Shown piece after piece: positions 16,290-24,518 of a stretch of DNA of 64,000 nucleotides. Within the stretch, counting starts at the first letter, position 1. Every line of letters begins with the position of its first letter. The stretch is taken from positions 806,001 through 870,000 of the forward strand of contig NZ_CP149803.1 in assembly GCF_037943105.1 (NCBI RefSeq), written 5' to 3'. Both the position numbers and the translations under genes were made by a program. The DNA is from Pseudomonas sp. TMP9 (GTDB lineage: Bacteria > Pseudomonadota > Gammaproteobacteria > Pseudomonadales > Pseudomonadaceae). The notes under the pieces are model-generated. The model was not told the origin of the DNA and made no database searches. It worked only from the letters and a program-made list of their open reading frames with translations.

Positions 16290-17582
16290 CTAAAGGCTTG
16301 TGAGCACCTCTTCAGCGGCCTGGGTAAACGTCACGTTGAAGCAGGTGCCGCCAGCGGCTTGGCTGTGCACTGAAATGCCCCAGCCTTGTTTCGCGCAGAT
16401 CCGCTTGACCAGTGACAGGCCCAAACCAAGGCCTTCGCCGCGCGCCTGGTTACCGCGCACAAAGGGTTGGAAAATTTGCTCGTGCTGCGCCAAGGGAATA
16501 CCCGAGCCGCTGTCTTCCACGCGAAAGCCGCCGTCCTCCAGCACCAAGCGGACGAAGCCGTGTTCGGTGTAGTGCAAGGCGTTGCGCAGCAGATTGGCCA
16601 TTACGGTGCCGAGGAACGTAGGGTTATAGAGACCACTGTCGCTGCCTTCTTGCTGGCACTGGAAGGCTAGGCCTTTGTCCTTGAACATCGGTTCCCAGCG
16701 CTCAATCTGCTCGCTGGCGACTTGGGCGAGGCTGCTGTCGGCGACAAATGCTGTCTCATTAGTCTTGCCTCTGGCCAGTTGCAGAAAGGTTTGCACCAGC
16801 TCGCGCATCTCCTCGCTGGCTCTGGCAATGCGTTGCAGTTGCTCGCGTTCGCGGGGTAATAAGGTGGCTTCGGCGAGCAGCTCACACGAGCTGGCGATGA
16901 CCATTAGCGGTGTGCGCAGTTCATGGCTGACGTCGCTGGTGAACAGGCGCTCGCGCTCTAGTGACTGCCGCACTTGGCCCAAGGTGCTGTCGAAGGCGGC
17001 GGCCAGTTGGCCAATTTCATCATCGGGATAATCCGGCGCCAACGGCGGTGCCAGCGTGTGCAGTTGGTCACGGTGACGCACTTGCTGCGCCAGCCGGCTG
17101 ATGGGTGCCATGACCTTACGCGCCATCACCAACCCCAACCCCCACGCGCCGACAACGGTCAGCAGAAAACCGGCCAGTACCACGCTGTATAACGCCTGTT
17201 CACGGGCTTCGAACTCATGTTGCTCTTGCACCAGTTGATAGGTGTTGCCGTTAATTTCTTGGACAAATACGTAAAACGCCCTGTCTCCTTCAACCACCTC
17301 GTTAAAGCCCTCCGGCAAGCCGGCGTATTGCTCGGGGATTGGATAGTCGGGTAGGTCAGAGGCAAAAAAACGTGTGCTGGTGTCCAAGCGCGGACTGATG
17401 CCATGTTTAATATCTTCATGCAGCACCGTGTTGAGCTCGCGGTTGAGTTCCTCGGACACCAGGTGCTCTTCAATGACGTGCACCACCGCCACGATGCTCA
17501 GGGAGAACAGGCCGCTGACCAGCACGGTCATCAGCACAAAGGCAATCAGGATGCGCCGGGAGAACGGCTGCTTAGACACCAT
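16290..17582 (-). CDS. ColS-like sensor histidine kinase
   Basis: A 430-residue membrane kinase. It has a first transmembrane helix at about 12-35, a periplasmic loop to about 140 rich in acidic residues (EEHLVSEELNRE, QEQHEFEAREQ), a second helix, a HAMP segment, the phosphoacceptor motif SHELRTPL near residue 222, and ATPase boxes ending in GLGLGLSLVKRI. Its length matches ColS of Pseudomonas putida, which senses metals through acidic periplasmic residues. The start at 17582 lies 9 bases after GGAG and overlaps the regulator gene by 11 bases. The partner is the regulator just upstream. Whether it is the true ColS or a paralogue is not settled. Confidence 0.85.
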   Translation of the reverse strand: MVSKQPFSRRILIAFVLMTVLVSGLFSLSIVAVVHVIEEHLVSEELNRELNTVLHEDIKHGISPRLDTSTRFFASDLPDYPIPEQYAGLPEGFNEVVEGDRAFYVFVQEINGNTYQLVQEQHEFEAREQALYSVVLAGFLLTVVGAWGLGLVMARKVMAPISRLAQQVRHRDQLHTLAPPLAPDYPDDEIGQLAAAFDSTLGQVRQSLERERLFTSDVSHELRTPLMVIASSCELLAEATLLPREREQLQRIARASEEMRELVQTFLQLARGKTNETAFVADSSLAQVASEQIERWEPMFKDKGLAFQCQQEGSDSGLYNPTFLGTVMANLLRNALHYTEHGFVRLVLEDGGFRVEDSGSGIPLAQHEQIFQPFVRGNQARGEGLGLGLSLVKRICAKQGWGISVHSQAAGGTCFNVTFTQAAEEVLTSL

Positions 17583-18255
17583 GGGCATGCTCCGCCAGGC
17601 GATAACCGACGCCATGCAAGGTGTGCAGCAGCGGTGTGGCGAAGGGTTTATCCAAGACCTGACGCAGTTGATGGATATGGCTGCGCAGGCTGTCACTGTC
17701 GGGGCTGTCATCGCCCCAAAGCGCTTCTTCCAGGGCTTCGCGGCGGATCACCGCTGGGCTTTTCTGCATCAGCACGGCCAACAGCTTGAGGCCAATAGGG
17801 TTGAGCTTGAGCGCCTGGCCTGCGCGGCTGACATGCAGGGTGTCGAGGTCATAGAGCAGATCGGCGACTTTCAGTTGGCGTTTGCGGCTGCCTTGGCTGC
17901 GGCGCAGTATTGCCTCAATCCGCGCCACTAATTCGGACAGTGCGAAAGGCTTGATCAAGTAGTCGTCGGCGCCAACATTTAGGCCCTGCAAGCGGTCGTC
18001 TAGAGCGTCGCGCGCGGTCAACATCAGAATGGGCACTTCATTGTGGCCATCTTCGCGCAGGCGTTTGCACACCTGATAGCCGTCAATGCCTGGCAGCATG
18101 ATGTCCAGCACGATCAGGTCGTAGTGGCCGGTGCTGGCCAAATGCAGGCCGCTCAAACCGTCCTGCGCGCAGTCAACGGTGAAGCCTTTGAGCTGCAAGT
18201 AGTCGAGTATGTTGGCCAAAATATCGCGGTTGTCTTCAATGACCAGAATACGCAT
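17572..18255 (-). CDS. ColR-like response regulator (OmpR family)
   Basis: A 227-residue regulator: receiver domain (acidic pocket E-D at residues 7-8, phospho-Asp in IVLDIMLPG near 52, K in LIKPF near 102) and a winged-helix DNA-binding domain ending in HTLHGVGYRLAE. Sequence and length are close to ColR as I remember it (ANILDYLQLKGFTVDCAQDG, LNPIGLKLLAVLMQKSP, WGDDSPDSDSLRSH). I start at ATG 18255; the 13-residue upstream extension lacks homology. It faces the LTA-synthase-like gene, and a match to the ColR consensus lies between them, so it likely controls that envelope operon, itself, or both. Confidence 0.88.
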   Translation of the reverse strand: MRILVIEDNRDILANILDYLQLKGFTVDCAQDGLSGLHLASTGHYDLIVLDIMLPGIDGYQVCKRLREDGHNEVPILMLTARDALDDRLQGLNVGADDYLIKPFALSELVARIEAILRRSQGSRKRQLKVADLLYDLDTLHVSRAGQALKLNPIGLKLLAVLMQKSPAVIRREALEEALWGDDSPDSDSLRSHIHQLRQVLDKPFATPLLHTLHGVGYRLAEHAHGV

Positions 18256-18278
18256 GGGCTGCTGTTCTCTTTTGCGCG

Positions 18279-18294
18279 TTAACGTTTTTTTCAC
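18279..18294 (+). promoter_or_regulatory. Candidate ColR box
   Basis: TTAACGTTTTTTTCAC fits the Pseudomonas putida ColR consensus that I recall as (T/C)(T/C)NA(C/G)NN(T/C) followed by TTTTTCAC, at every position. A second half-site-like TTTGAC begins 11 bases after the TTTCAC, one helical turn later. It lies in the 108-base region between the colR-like gene and the phosphoglycerol transferase gene. Confidence 0.55.
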
Positions 18295-18363
18295 ATCGTT
18301 TTGACAAGCGCCTCACACAGGCCATTCCACACTGCGGCACGTTCATCCCAGTAGGATCATACG

Positions 18364-20322
18364 ATGCCTCAGCTCCACTTCGCGCAACTTCGTTATTTGT
18401 CGATCATCCTCCTGGCGTGGTTGGCGGTGTTTTTCCTGACCCGCAGCGCCTTACTGGCTAGCCATTTGGCTGACGCTAACGTCGCTGCCGGGCAACTGCT
18501 CAGCGTGTATGGCGTGGGCCTGGTGTATGACCTGAGCTTTTTGCTTTACGCCAGTTTGCCTATGGCCCTGTACCTGCTGCTGTGCCCGCGTCGCCTGTGG
18601 CAAATGCGCTGGCATAAACAGCTATTGTTGGGCGTAGTTGCGGTCAGCCTGTTCGTGATGCTGTTTACCGCCGTGGCGGAGTGGCTGTTCTGGGATGAGT
18701 TCGGGGTGCGCTTTAACTTTATCGCCGTGGATTACTTGGTGTACTCCGAAGAGGTGATTAACAACATCCTTGAGTCGTACCCGATTTATCCACTGTTGGC
18801 GCTGCTGGCAATCGTGGCAATCACCGCCACGGCGCTGTTGCGTAAACCTGTGCAGGCAGCGTTGGATGCCCCGCGCTTGCGGCCTGCGTCAGCGTTGCTC
18901 AGCGTATTGGGGGTTTTGCTGTTGGCCGGGTTGAGCAGCGCATTGATTGGCCAGGATGCGCCACGCGGCACAGGGGGCAACGCCTACCAGCGTGAGTTGG
19001 CAAGTAATGGGCCGTTCCAGTTCTTTGCCGCCTTTCGTAACAACGAACTGGATTACCCGCAGTTCTACGCCACCCTGCCTGAGCCTGAGGTGGCCAGCTT
19101 GCTGCGCCAGGAGGTCAGTGAACCGAATACCCACTTTATGGGTAAAGACCCGCAGGATATTCGCCGCACTGTCGACAACCCCGGCCAGAGCAAGCGCTTA
19201 AACGTGATACTGGTGACCATCGAAAGCCTCAGTGCCAAGTACCTGGGCAGTTTCGGTGACAGCCGCGGCCTGACGCCAAACTTGGATCAGTTACGCACGC
19301 AGAGCTTGAGCTTCAGTGACTTCTACGCCACCGGCACCCGCACGGATCGTGGTCTGGAGGCCATCACCCTGTCGATTCCGCCCACCCCAGGCCGCTCCAT
19401 CGTCAAGCGCATCGGTCGCGAGTCGGGTTACGGCAGCCTGGGGCAGCAGTTCAGCGCGCAAGGGTATGACAGCGTGTTTATTTATGGCGGGCGCGGCTAC
19501 TTCGACAACATGAATGCCTTCTTCAGCGGTAATGGCTATCGCATCGTCGACCAGAGCAGCGTGGCTGAAGCGGATATGGTGTTCCAGAACGCTTGGGGCA
19601 TGTCTGATGAGGATCTTTACACGCAAACATTAAAAGTTGCCGATGCCGATCACGCGGCGGGCGAGCCATTTTTTCTGCAATTAATGACCACCTCTAATCA
19701 CCGCCCCTACACCTACCCAGAAGGGCGCATCGACATCCCTTCGGGTGATGGCCGTGAAGGGGCGGTGAAGTACACCGACTATGCCATTGGCCAGTTCCTC
19801 GCTCAGGCGCGGGAGAAGCCCTGGTTCAAGCAAACAGTGTTTATCTTTGTCGCGGATCACACGGCAGGCAGTGCTGGCAAGGAAGACCTGCCGGTGGCCA
19901 ACTACCACATTCCGCTGTTTATCTTCGCCCCTGAGCACATCCAGGCGCGTGAGTTTACCGAGGTGGTCAGCCAGATTGACCTGGCGCCTACGCTGTTGGG
20001 CTTGCTGAATATGGATTATGTGTCGACCTTCTTCGGCCGCAATGTGTTGCGTGATGACCGTGCGCCCGGGCGTGCCCTGTTGGGTAACTACCAGCACCTG
20101 GGGTTATTTGACGGCAGCAGTCTGGCGATTCTGAGCCCACGCAAAGACATGCGCCGCCATGATGATGCATTGGGCCTAAGCCATGAGCTGGCCGTGGACA
20201 CCCGTGATGGCCTGCTGCGGCGCAATATCGCCTATTACCAGGGCGCCAGCTATGCCTTCCAGAAGCAGCTGATTGCCTGGCGGCCGGCGTTAGTGCCGGA
20301 TACGCAACTGAGCACGCGTTAA
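18364..20322 (+). CDS. LTA-synthase-like phosphoglycerol transferase (sulfatase family)
   Basis: A 652-residue membrane enzyme. About five transmembrane helices fill residues 10-200; the C-terminal half is an extracytoplasmic sulfatase-fold domain with NVILVTIESLSAKYLGSFG near 280-298, the presumed nucleophile threonine in GTRTDRGLEA, and the metal-binding FIFVADHTAG near 500. Gram-negative members move phosphoglycerol or related groups onto periplasmic glucans or lipid A; the exact acceptor is not visible. It is followed 50 bases later by a PAP2 phosphatase, a pairing that points to envelope lipid or glycan modification. A candidate ColR site lies just upstream. Confidence 0.88.
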   Translation: MPQLHFAQLRYLSIILLAWLAVFFLTRSALLASHLADANVAAGQLLSVYGVGLVYDLSFLLYASLPMALYLLLCPRRLWQMRWHKQLLLGVVAVSLFVMLFTAVAEWLFWDEFGVRFNFIAVDYLVYSEEVINNILESYPIYPLLALLAIVAITATALLRKPVQAALDAPRLRPASALLSVLGVLLLAGLSSALIGQDAPRGTGGNAYQRELASNGPFQFFAAFRNNELDYPQFYATLPEPEVASLLRQEVSEPNTHFMGKDPQDIRRTVDNPGQSKRLNVILVTIESLSAKYLGSFGDSRGLTPNLDQLRTQSLSFSDFYATGTRTDRGLEAITLSIPPTPGRSIVKRIGRESGYGSLGQQFSAQGYDSVFIYGGRGYFDNMNAFFSGNGYRIVDQSSVAEADMVFQNAWGMSDEDLYTQTLKVADADHAAGEPFFLQLMTTSNHRPYTYPEGRIDIPSGDGREGAVKYTDYAIGQFLAQAREKPWFKQTVFIFVADHTAGSAGKEDLPVANYHIPLFIFAPEHIQAREFTEVVSQIDLAPTLLGLLNMDYVSTFFGRNVLRDDRAPGRALLGNYQHLGLFDGSSLAILSPRKDMRRHDDALGLSHELAVDTRDGLLRRNIAYYQGASYAFQKQLIAWRPALVPDTQLSTR

Positions 20323-20372
20323 CCCTCAACCTTGCAGGCATTGCGCGGCAATGCCTTGGCTGGAGCCTCCTT

Positions 20373-21116
20373 ATGCTGGCCAATCGGTCTAGTGAGCTGT
20401 CACGTTATTTTGATTTTCGTCTGGGCCTGGGCGTACCCGTTGTGCTGATGGCGCTGCTCCTGCTGCTCGACCCCAGCGGCTTAGATTTCGCCATTGAACA
20501 GCTGTTCTACCAGCCGGGCGAGGGCTTTATCGGTAAGCATAATTTTTGGCTGGAAGACATCCTGCACGACAGGGCCAAGCAGCTGGTTATCCTGTTCGGC
20601 GTGCTAGCGATTATCGGTTTTGCCATCAGCTTGCTGCCGAGCCGGTTCAGGGTGTGGCGCCGCTCGTTAGGTTTTCTGGTGCTGGCGCTGGGGGTGTCGA
20701 CCAGCATTGTTACGCCGTTGAAGGCACTCACCGCGGTGCAGTGCCCGTGGAGCTTGACTGAGTTTGGTGGCGCAGAACAGTTTAGCCCGCTGCTAAGCGA
20801 GCGCGCGCCGACGGCACATCCCGGGCGCTGCTGGCCGGGCGGTCATGCCTCATCGGGGTTTTCCTTACTGGCGCTGTTTTTCTTGCTGCGTGACAAACGT
20901 CCGCGCAGTGCACGTGCCGCATTGCTGTTCGCGCTAGGGCTGGGTGCAGCGTTTTCGTTGGGGCGAATGATGCAGGGCGCGCATTTTTTGTCGCACAACC
21001 TGTGGACGCTGCTCCTCGACTGGACGATCTGCCTGCTGTGCTACCGCTGGATACTCTACCGTGCGCCCTTGGCGCAGCCTGCCGGGCAACTTGTGCTTAA
21101 ACCTCAAGAGGGCTAG
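20373..21116 (+). CDS. PAP2-family membrane phosphatase
   Basis: A 247-residue membrane protein with about six helices. The lipid phosphatase signature is present in pieces: CWPGGHASSGF (near 152-162) gives the first histidine, and GRMMQGAHFLSHNLWT (near 193-208) gives arginine and the second histidine; the first motif begins at K in LKALTAVQCPW. Such enzymes remove phosphate from lipid A, undecaprenyl pyrophosphate or phosphatidylglycerol phosphate. GGAG precedes the ATG. Probably an operon with the phosphoglycerol transferase upstream, recycling or preparing its lipid product. Confidence 0.87.
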   Translation: MLANRSSELSRYFDFRLGLGVPVVLMALLLLLDPSGLDFAIEQLFYQPGEGFIGKHNFWLEDILHDRAKQLVILFGVLAIIGFAISLLPSRFRVWRRSLGFLVLALGVSTSIVTPLKALTAVQCPWSLTEFGGAEQFSPLLSERAPTAHPGRCWPGGHASSGFSLLALFFLLRDKRPRSARAALLFALGLGAAFSLGRMMQGAHFLSHNLWTLLLDWTICLLCYRWILYRAPLAQPAGQLVLKPQEG

Positions 21117-21175
21117 CCCATGGCAACCTGCTTAACTGTGCCCAGTTATGGTTTTGCCGTGCGTCTTGAGTTGTG

Positions 21176-21550
21176 ATGCGCCTGCATCTGGCTGCGCATA
21201 CGTGGCTGAAGATCGCCGCGCTTAGTTTATTGGCGCTGCTGGTCAGCGGTTGCCAAAGCACCCGTGAATGGATGCAGGCAGAGGGTTACCCGCCGGCCTT
21301 TATCGATGGGTTTGAGGCGGGCTGCAGCAGTGGTCGGCAGGCTGCAGGCGGGCTTGATGGCTTTCGCAAGGATGTGCCGCGTTACCTCACTGCGCCGTTG
21401 TATGCACAGGGCTGGGACGATGGTTTTGGCCAATGCCAGGCCACCCAACAAAGCGCCCTCGAGCGTGAATGGCATGAAGATGACTGGCGCGATCGTGAGT
21501 GGCGCACGCATGTTGATCAGGCCATGGCTCAAGCGTTGCGGCGTCAATAA
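21176..21550 (+). CDS. Small hypothetical lipoprotein
   Basis: A 124-residue protein with a lipoprotein signal: a basic start, hydrophobic ALSLLALLVSGC and a lipidated cysteine at the LVSGC lipobox, near residue 25. The mature part has two further cysteines (EAGCSSG and FGQCQ) that could form a disulfide, and an Arg/Glu/Trp-rich end (EREWHEDDWRDREW). I recognise no domain. The ATG at 21176 follows GAG; a GTG one codon earlier is possible. It sits 59 bases after the PAP2 gene and ahead of a terminator, so it may end that operon. Confidence 0.75.
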   Translation: MRLHLAAHTWLKIAALSLLALLVSGCQSTREWMQAEGYPPAFIDGFEAGCSSGRQAAGGLDGFRKDVPRYLTAPLYAQGWDDGFGQCQATQQSALEREWHEDDWRDREWRTHVDQAMAQALRRQ

Positions 21551-21563
21551 GGATGCTAAAACA

Positions 21564-21590
21564 ACAAACCCGGCACGCGGCCGGGTTTGT
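21564..21590. terminator. Bidirectional intrinsic terminator
   Basis: An 11-base perfect stem (ACAAACCCGGC) around a 5-base loop, between the lipoprotein gene and the convergent fumarase gene. T-rich ends appear on both strands. Confidence 0.85.
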
Positions 21591-21606
21591 GTTAACGCGG
21601 TGACGC

Positions 21607-23130
21607 TTACTTGATTTCGACTGCCAAACTGTCGTGGATCTTTTTGTTCCAGATGGCTGGGCCGGTGATGTGCACAGACTCGCCTTTAGTATCTACGGCT
21701 ACAGTCACCGGCATGTCTTTCACGTCGAACTCGTAGATGGCTTCCATGCCCAATTCGGCAAACGCTACCACGCGAGATTTTTTGATCGCCTGGGCCACCA
21801 AGTAAGCCGCGCCACCAACTGCCATCAGGTACACGGCTTTATTGTCTTTGATTGCTTCGATGGCAATCGGGCCGCGCTCAGACTTACCGATCATGCCGAG
21901 TAGGCCGGTGCTTTCGAGAATCTGCCGAGTGAATTTGTCCATCCGTGTGGCGGTGGTCGGGCCGGCTGGGCCAACCACTTCATCACGTACCGGGTCGACC
22001 GGGCCGACGTAGTAAATAAAGCGGCCTTTAAGGTCGAATGGCAGTTGCTCACCTTTATTGAGCATGTCGACCATGCGTTTGTGCGCAGCATCGCGACCGG
22101 TGAGCATTTTGCCGTTGAGCAGCACCGTTTCGCCGGGCTTCCAGCTCTGCACATCGTCCGGGGTCAGGGTGTCGAGGTTGACCCGGCGTGCGCTTGGGCC
22201 GGCTTCCCAGACGATTTCCGGATAGGCGCTCAGATCGGGTGCTTCCAACTCGGCAGGTCCCGAGCCATCAAGTACGAAGTGTGCGTGACGGGTGGCGGCG
22301 CAGTTGGGGATCATGCACACCGGCAGGCTGGCGGCGTGGGTCGGGTAATCCATGATCTTTACATCGAGTACGGTGGTCAGGCCGCCCAAGCCTTGGGCAC
22401 CGATGCCCAGCTGGTTGACCTTCTCAAACAGCTCTAAACGCATTTCTTCAAGCTTATTCTGCGGGCCACGGGCTTTCAGTTCATGGATGTCGATGGAGTC
22501 CATCAACACTTCTTTGGCCATCACGGCGGCTTTTTCTGCGGTGCCACCAATACCAATGCCAAGCATGCCGGGCGGGCACCAGCCAGCGCCCATGGTCGGC
22601 ACGGTTTTCAGCACCCAGTCGACGATGGAGTCAGACGGGTTGAGCATGGCCATCTTCGATTTGTTTTCCGAGCCGCCGCCTTTAGCCGCGACATCCACCG
22701 ACAACTTGTTGCCTGGCACCAGCGAGTAATGGATGACGGCCGGGGTGTTGTCTTTGGTGTTTCTCCGAGCACCGGCCGGGTCGGCTAGGATCGAAGCGCG
22801 CAGGACGTTTTCCGGCAGGTTGTAAGCGCGGCGCACCCCTTCGTTGATCATGTCGTCGACGCTCATGGTCGCGCCATCCCAGCGCACATCCATGCCCACA
22901 CGAACAAACACGGTGACGATGCCGGTGTCTTGGCAGATCGGCCGGTGGCCGGTGGCGCACATGCGTGAGTTGATCAAGATCTGCGCCATGGCATCGCGCG
23001 CAGCTGGCGACTCTTCTCGCAGGTAGGCCTCATGCATGGCCTGGATAAAGTCCACGGGATGGTAATAGGAGATGAACTGCAAGGCGTCGGCGACGCTCTG
23101 AATCAGGTCATCTTGCTTGATCACGGTCAT
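21607..23130 (-). CDS. Class I fumarate hydratase (4Fe-4S)
   Basis: A 507-residue enzyme of the tricarboxylic acid cycle that interconverts fumarate and malate. It is the oxygen-sensitive iron-sulfur type: cluster cysteines lie in RMCATGHRPICQDTG (near residue 57), MIPNCAATRH (near 275) and the C-terminal half. The N-terminal alpha domain and C-terminal beta domain are fused, as in FumA/FumB. Pseudomonads usually also have class II enzymes, so this one is likely used when iron is sufficient. It ends next to a terminator and has a 25-base inverted repeat in its upstream region. An iron- or oxygen-responsive control is likely but not shown. Confidence 0.95.
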   Translation of the reverse strand: MTVIKQDDLIQSVADALQFISYYHPVDFIQAMHEAYLREESPAARDAMAQILINSRMCATGHRPICQDTGIVTVFVRVGMDVRWDGATMSVDDMINEGVRRAYNLPENVLRASILADPAGARRNTKDNTPAVIHYSLVPGNKLSVDVAAKGGGSENKSKMAMLNPSDSIVDWVLKTVPTMGAGWCPPGMLGIGIGGTAEKAAVMAKEVLMDSIDIHELKARGPQNKLEEMRLELFEKVNQLGIGAQGLGGLTTVLDVKIMDYPTHAASLPVCMIPNCAATRHAHFVLDGSGPAELEAPDLSAYPEIVWEAGPSARRVNLDTLTPDDVQSWKPGETVLLNGKMLTGRDAAHKRMVDMLNKGEQLPFDLKGRFIYYVGPVDPVRDEVVGPAGPTTATRMDKFTRQILESTGLLGMIGKSERGPIAIEAIKDNKAVYLMAVGGAAYLVAQAIKKSRVVAFAELGMEAIYEFDVKDMPVTVAVDTKGESVHITGPAIWNKKIHDSLAVEIK

Positions 23131-23202
23131 GCTATGCGCTCCCTTGGTATAGGTAGGAGTAGGGCGGGATTTCGTATAACGCTGGGCAAGCCCGGCGCAG
23201 GC

Positions 23203-23227
23203 TTATCTAGGCTATAGCGCTAGATAA
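23203..23227. promoter_or_regulatory. Inverted repeat upstream of fumarase
   Basis: TTATCTAG and CTAGATAA, perfect 8-base arms around a 9-base spacer, 73-97 bases before the fumarase start codon. Possibly an operator or 5'-UTR hairpin. It does not match a Fur box or an IscR site that I can name. Confidence 0.45.
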
Positions 23228-23390
23228 AAAGGCGTCGAAGTATAGCGCGCAGACGGTTAGCCGGACACCGTGTCAGGTCGCGACTATGGTAGTCGATTGG
23301 TTAATGACGCCGACTAATTGGCTAGGAATTTAGGAATCGCAGGGGTACAGTGGCGGCGAGTTGCCAGCATGGGATGGAGCCCATAAAGCC

Positions 23391-24518
23391 ATGGATTTAG
23401 ACCGCCAAACAGGGGCTAAAAGTAGCCTGCAACGCCTGCTGATAAAGCGTTTCGGCATGGCAGTTGGCACCTATGTGCTGACCGGGGTGCTGTGTTGGGT
23501 CGCCATCGGCGGCGGGCTGTTTCACACATCAGCCACGGCAGCGCTGTCGATCACCGCGTTGGCCGCCTTTAGTCAGCTGTTGTTTTTGCTGCTTTTTCTG
23601 TCTCACCGCAACCTGCGGTTTGCCGACCCCAGCCTGACCGAACCGCAGGTGCTTGTGGCCTTGGCCTGGCTGACTGCCGTGTTGTCGCAGCTTGGCGAAG
23701 GGCGCGGCAGCATGTTGGTGGTTTACCTGCTGATTTTACTGTTTGGCGTGTTCCAGCTGCCGCCCAGAGTCTTCGCCCGTTGCGCGTTGTTTGCCTTCTT
23801 AGGGTTTGCTGGGTTAATCCTTTACGAGGCCTATACCCTGCAACTGAATGCGCCGCATGAGGCGCTGCTGCAGGTGTGTGTGCTGGCGATGGTGTTGGGG
23901 TGGTTGTGCTTGTTCGGCAGCTATACCCAGGCCATGCGTCAACGTATGCGCACGCGCCGGTTCGCCCTGCAGGCGCACCAAGACACGTTACGCGGCATGA
24001 TGCGCCAGCTGGAAGATTTGGCGTCTACCGACGAGTTGACGGGGCTGTTTAATCGTCGGCACTTTCTGCGCCTTGCCAATCGTGAGCTGGCCAGCCTGCG
24101 CAGTGGTCATCAGCATGGTCTGGCAATGCTCGACTTGGATCATTTCAAACGCGTCAACGATGTCCATGGTCACGCCGCGGGGGACAGCGTCCTGCAGCTC
24201 TTTGCTGCCGTGGCCCGCGCCTGCTTGCGCGATGGTGACGTGATAGCCCGTTTCGGCGGTGAGGAGTTTGTGTTGCTGCTGCCTAATACCGATGCCGACC
24301 AGTTCAGCGCCTGCTGCGAACGCCTGCGTGAAGCCTTCAGCCAAGCTGAAGCGCTGGGCGTGAAGGTCGAAGGCCTGAGTGTTTCTATCGGCATGACCTT
24401 ACTGGTCGAGCATGACGACCTCGACGACGCTTTACAGCGTGCTGATCAGGCGTTGTACCAAGCCAAGCATGACGGCCGTAACCGTTGCGTTGCGACGTGG
24501 GAGCCTTTAAGTGCCTGA
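23391..24518 (+). CDS. Membrane-anchored diguanylate cyclase (GGDEF)
   Basis: A 375-residue protein: about six transmembrane helices in residues 20-190, then a short coiled stretch and a GGDEF domain. The active site RFGGEEF is intact, the substrate-binding LDLDHFKRVND is present, and the inhibitory site RDGD sits five residues before GGEEF, so it should make cyclic di-GMP with product inhibition. There is no PAS or EAL domain; the membrane part may sense a signal. The ATG at 23391 is my choice; a TTG 30 bases upstream is also open. It overlaps the next gene by 8 bases, which couples it to a redox protein. Confidence 0.9.
   Translation: MDLDRQTGAKSSLQRLLIKRFGMAVGTYVLTGVLCWVAIGGGLFHTSATAALSITALAAFSQLLFLLLFLSHRNLRFADPSLTEPQVLVALAWLTAVLSQLGEGRGSMLVVYLLILLFGVFQLPPRVFARCALFAFLGFAGLILYEAYTLQLNAPHEALLQVCVLAMVLGWLCLFGSYTQAMRQRMRTRRFALQAHQDTLRGMMRQLEDLASTDELTGLFNRRHFLRLANRELASLRSGHQHGLAMLDLDHFKRVNDVHGHAAGDSVLQLFAAVARACLRDGDVIARFGGEEFVLLLPNTDADQFSACCERLREAFSQAEALGVKVEGLSVSIGMTLLVEHDDLDDALQRADQALYQAKHDGRNRCVATWEPLSA

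Noticed and set aside
23460..23480. Sigma-54-like promoter (TTGGCAC...TGCT)
   Set aside because: It lies inside the diguanylate cyclase gene, and the match to the GG/GC core is weak.
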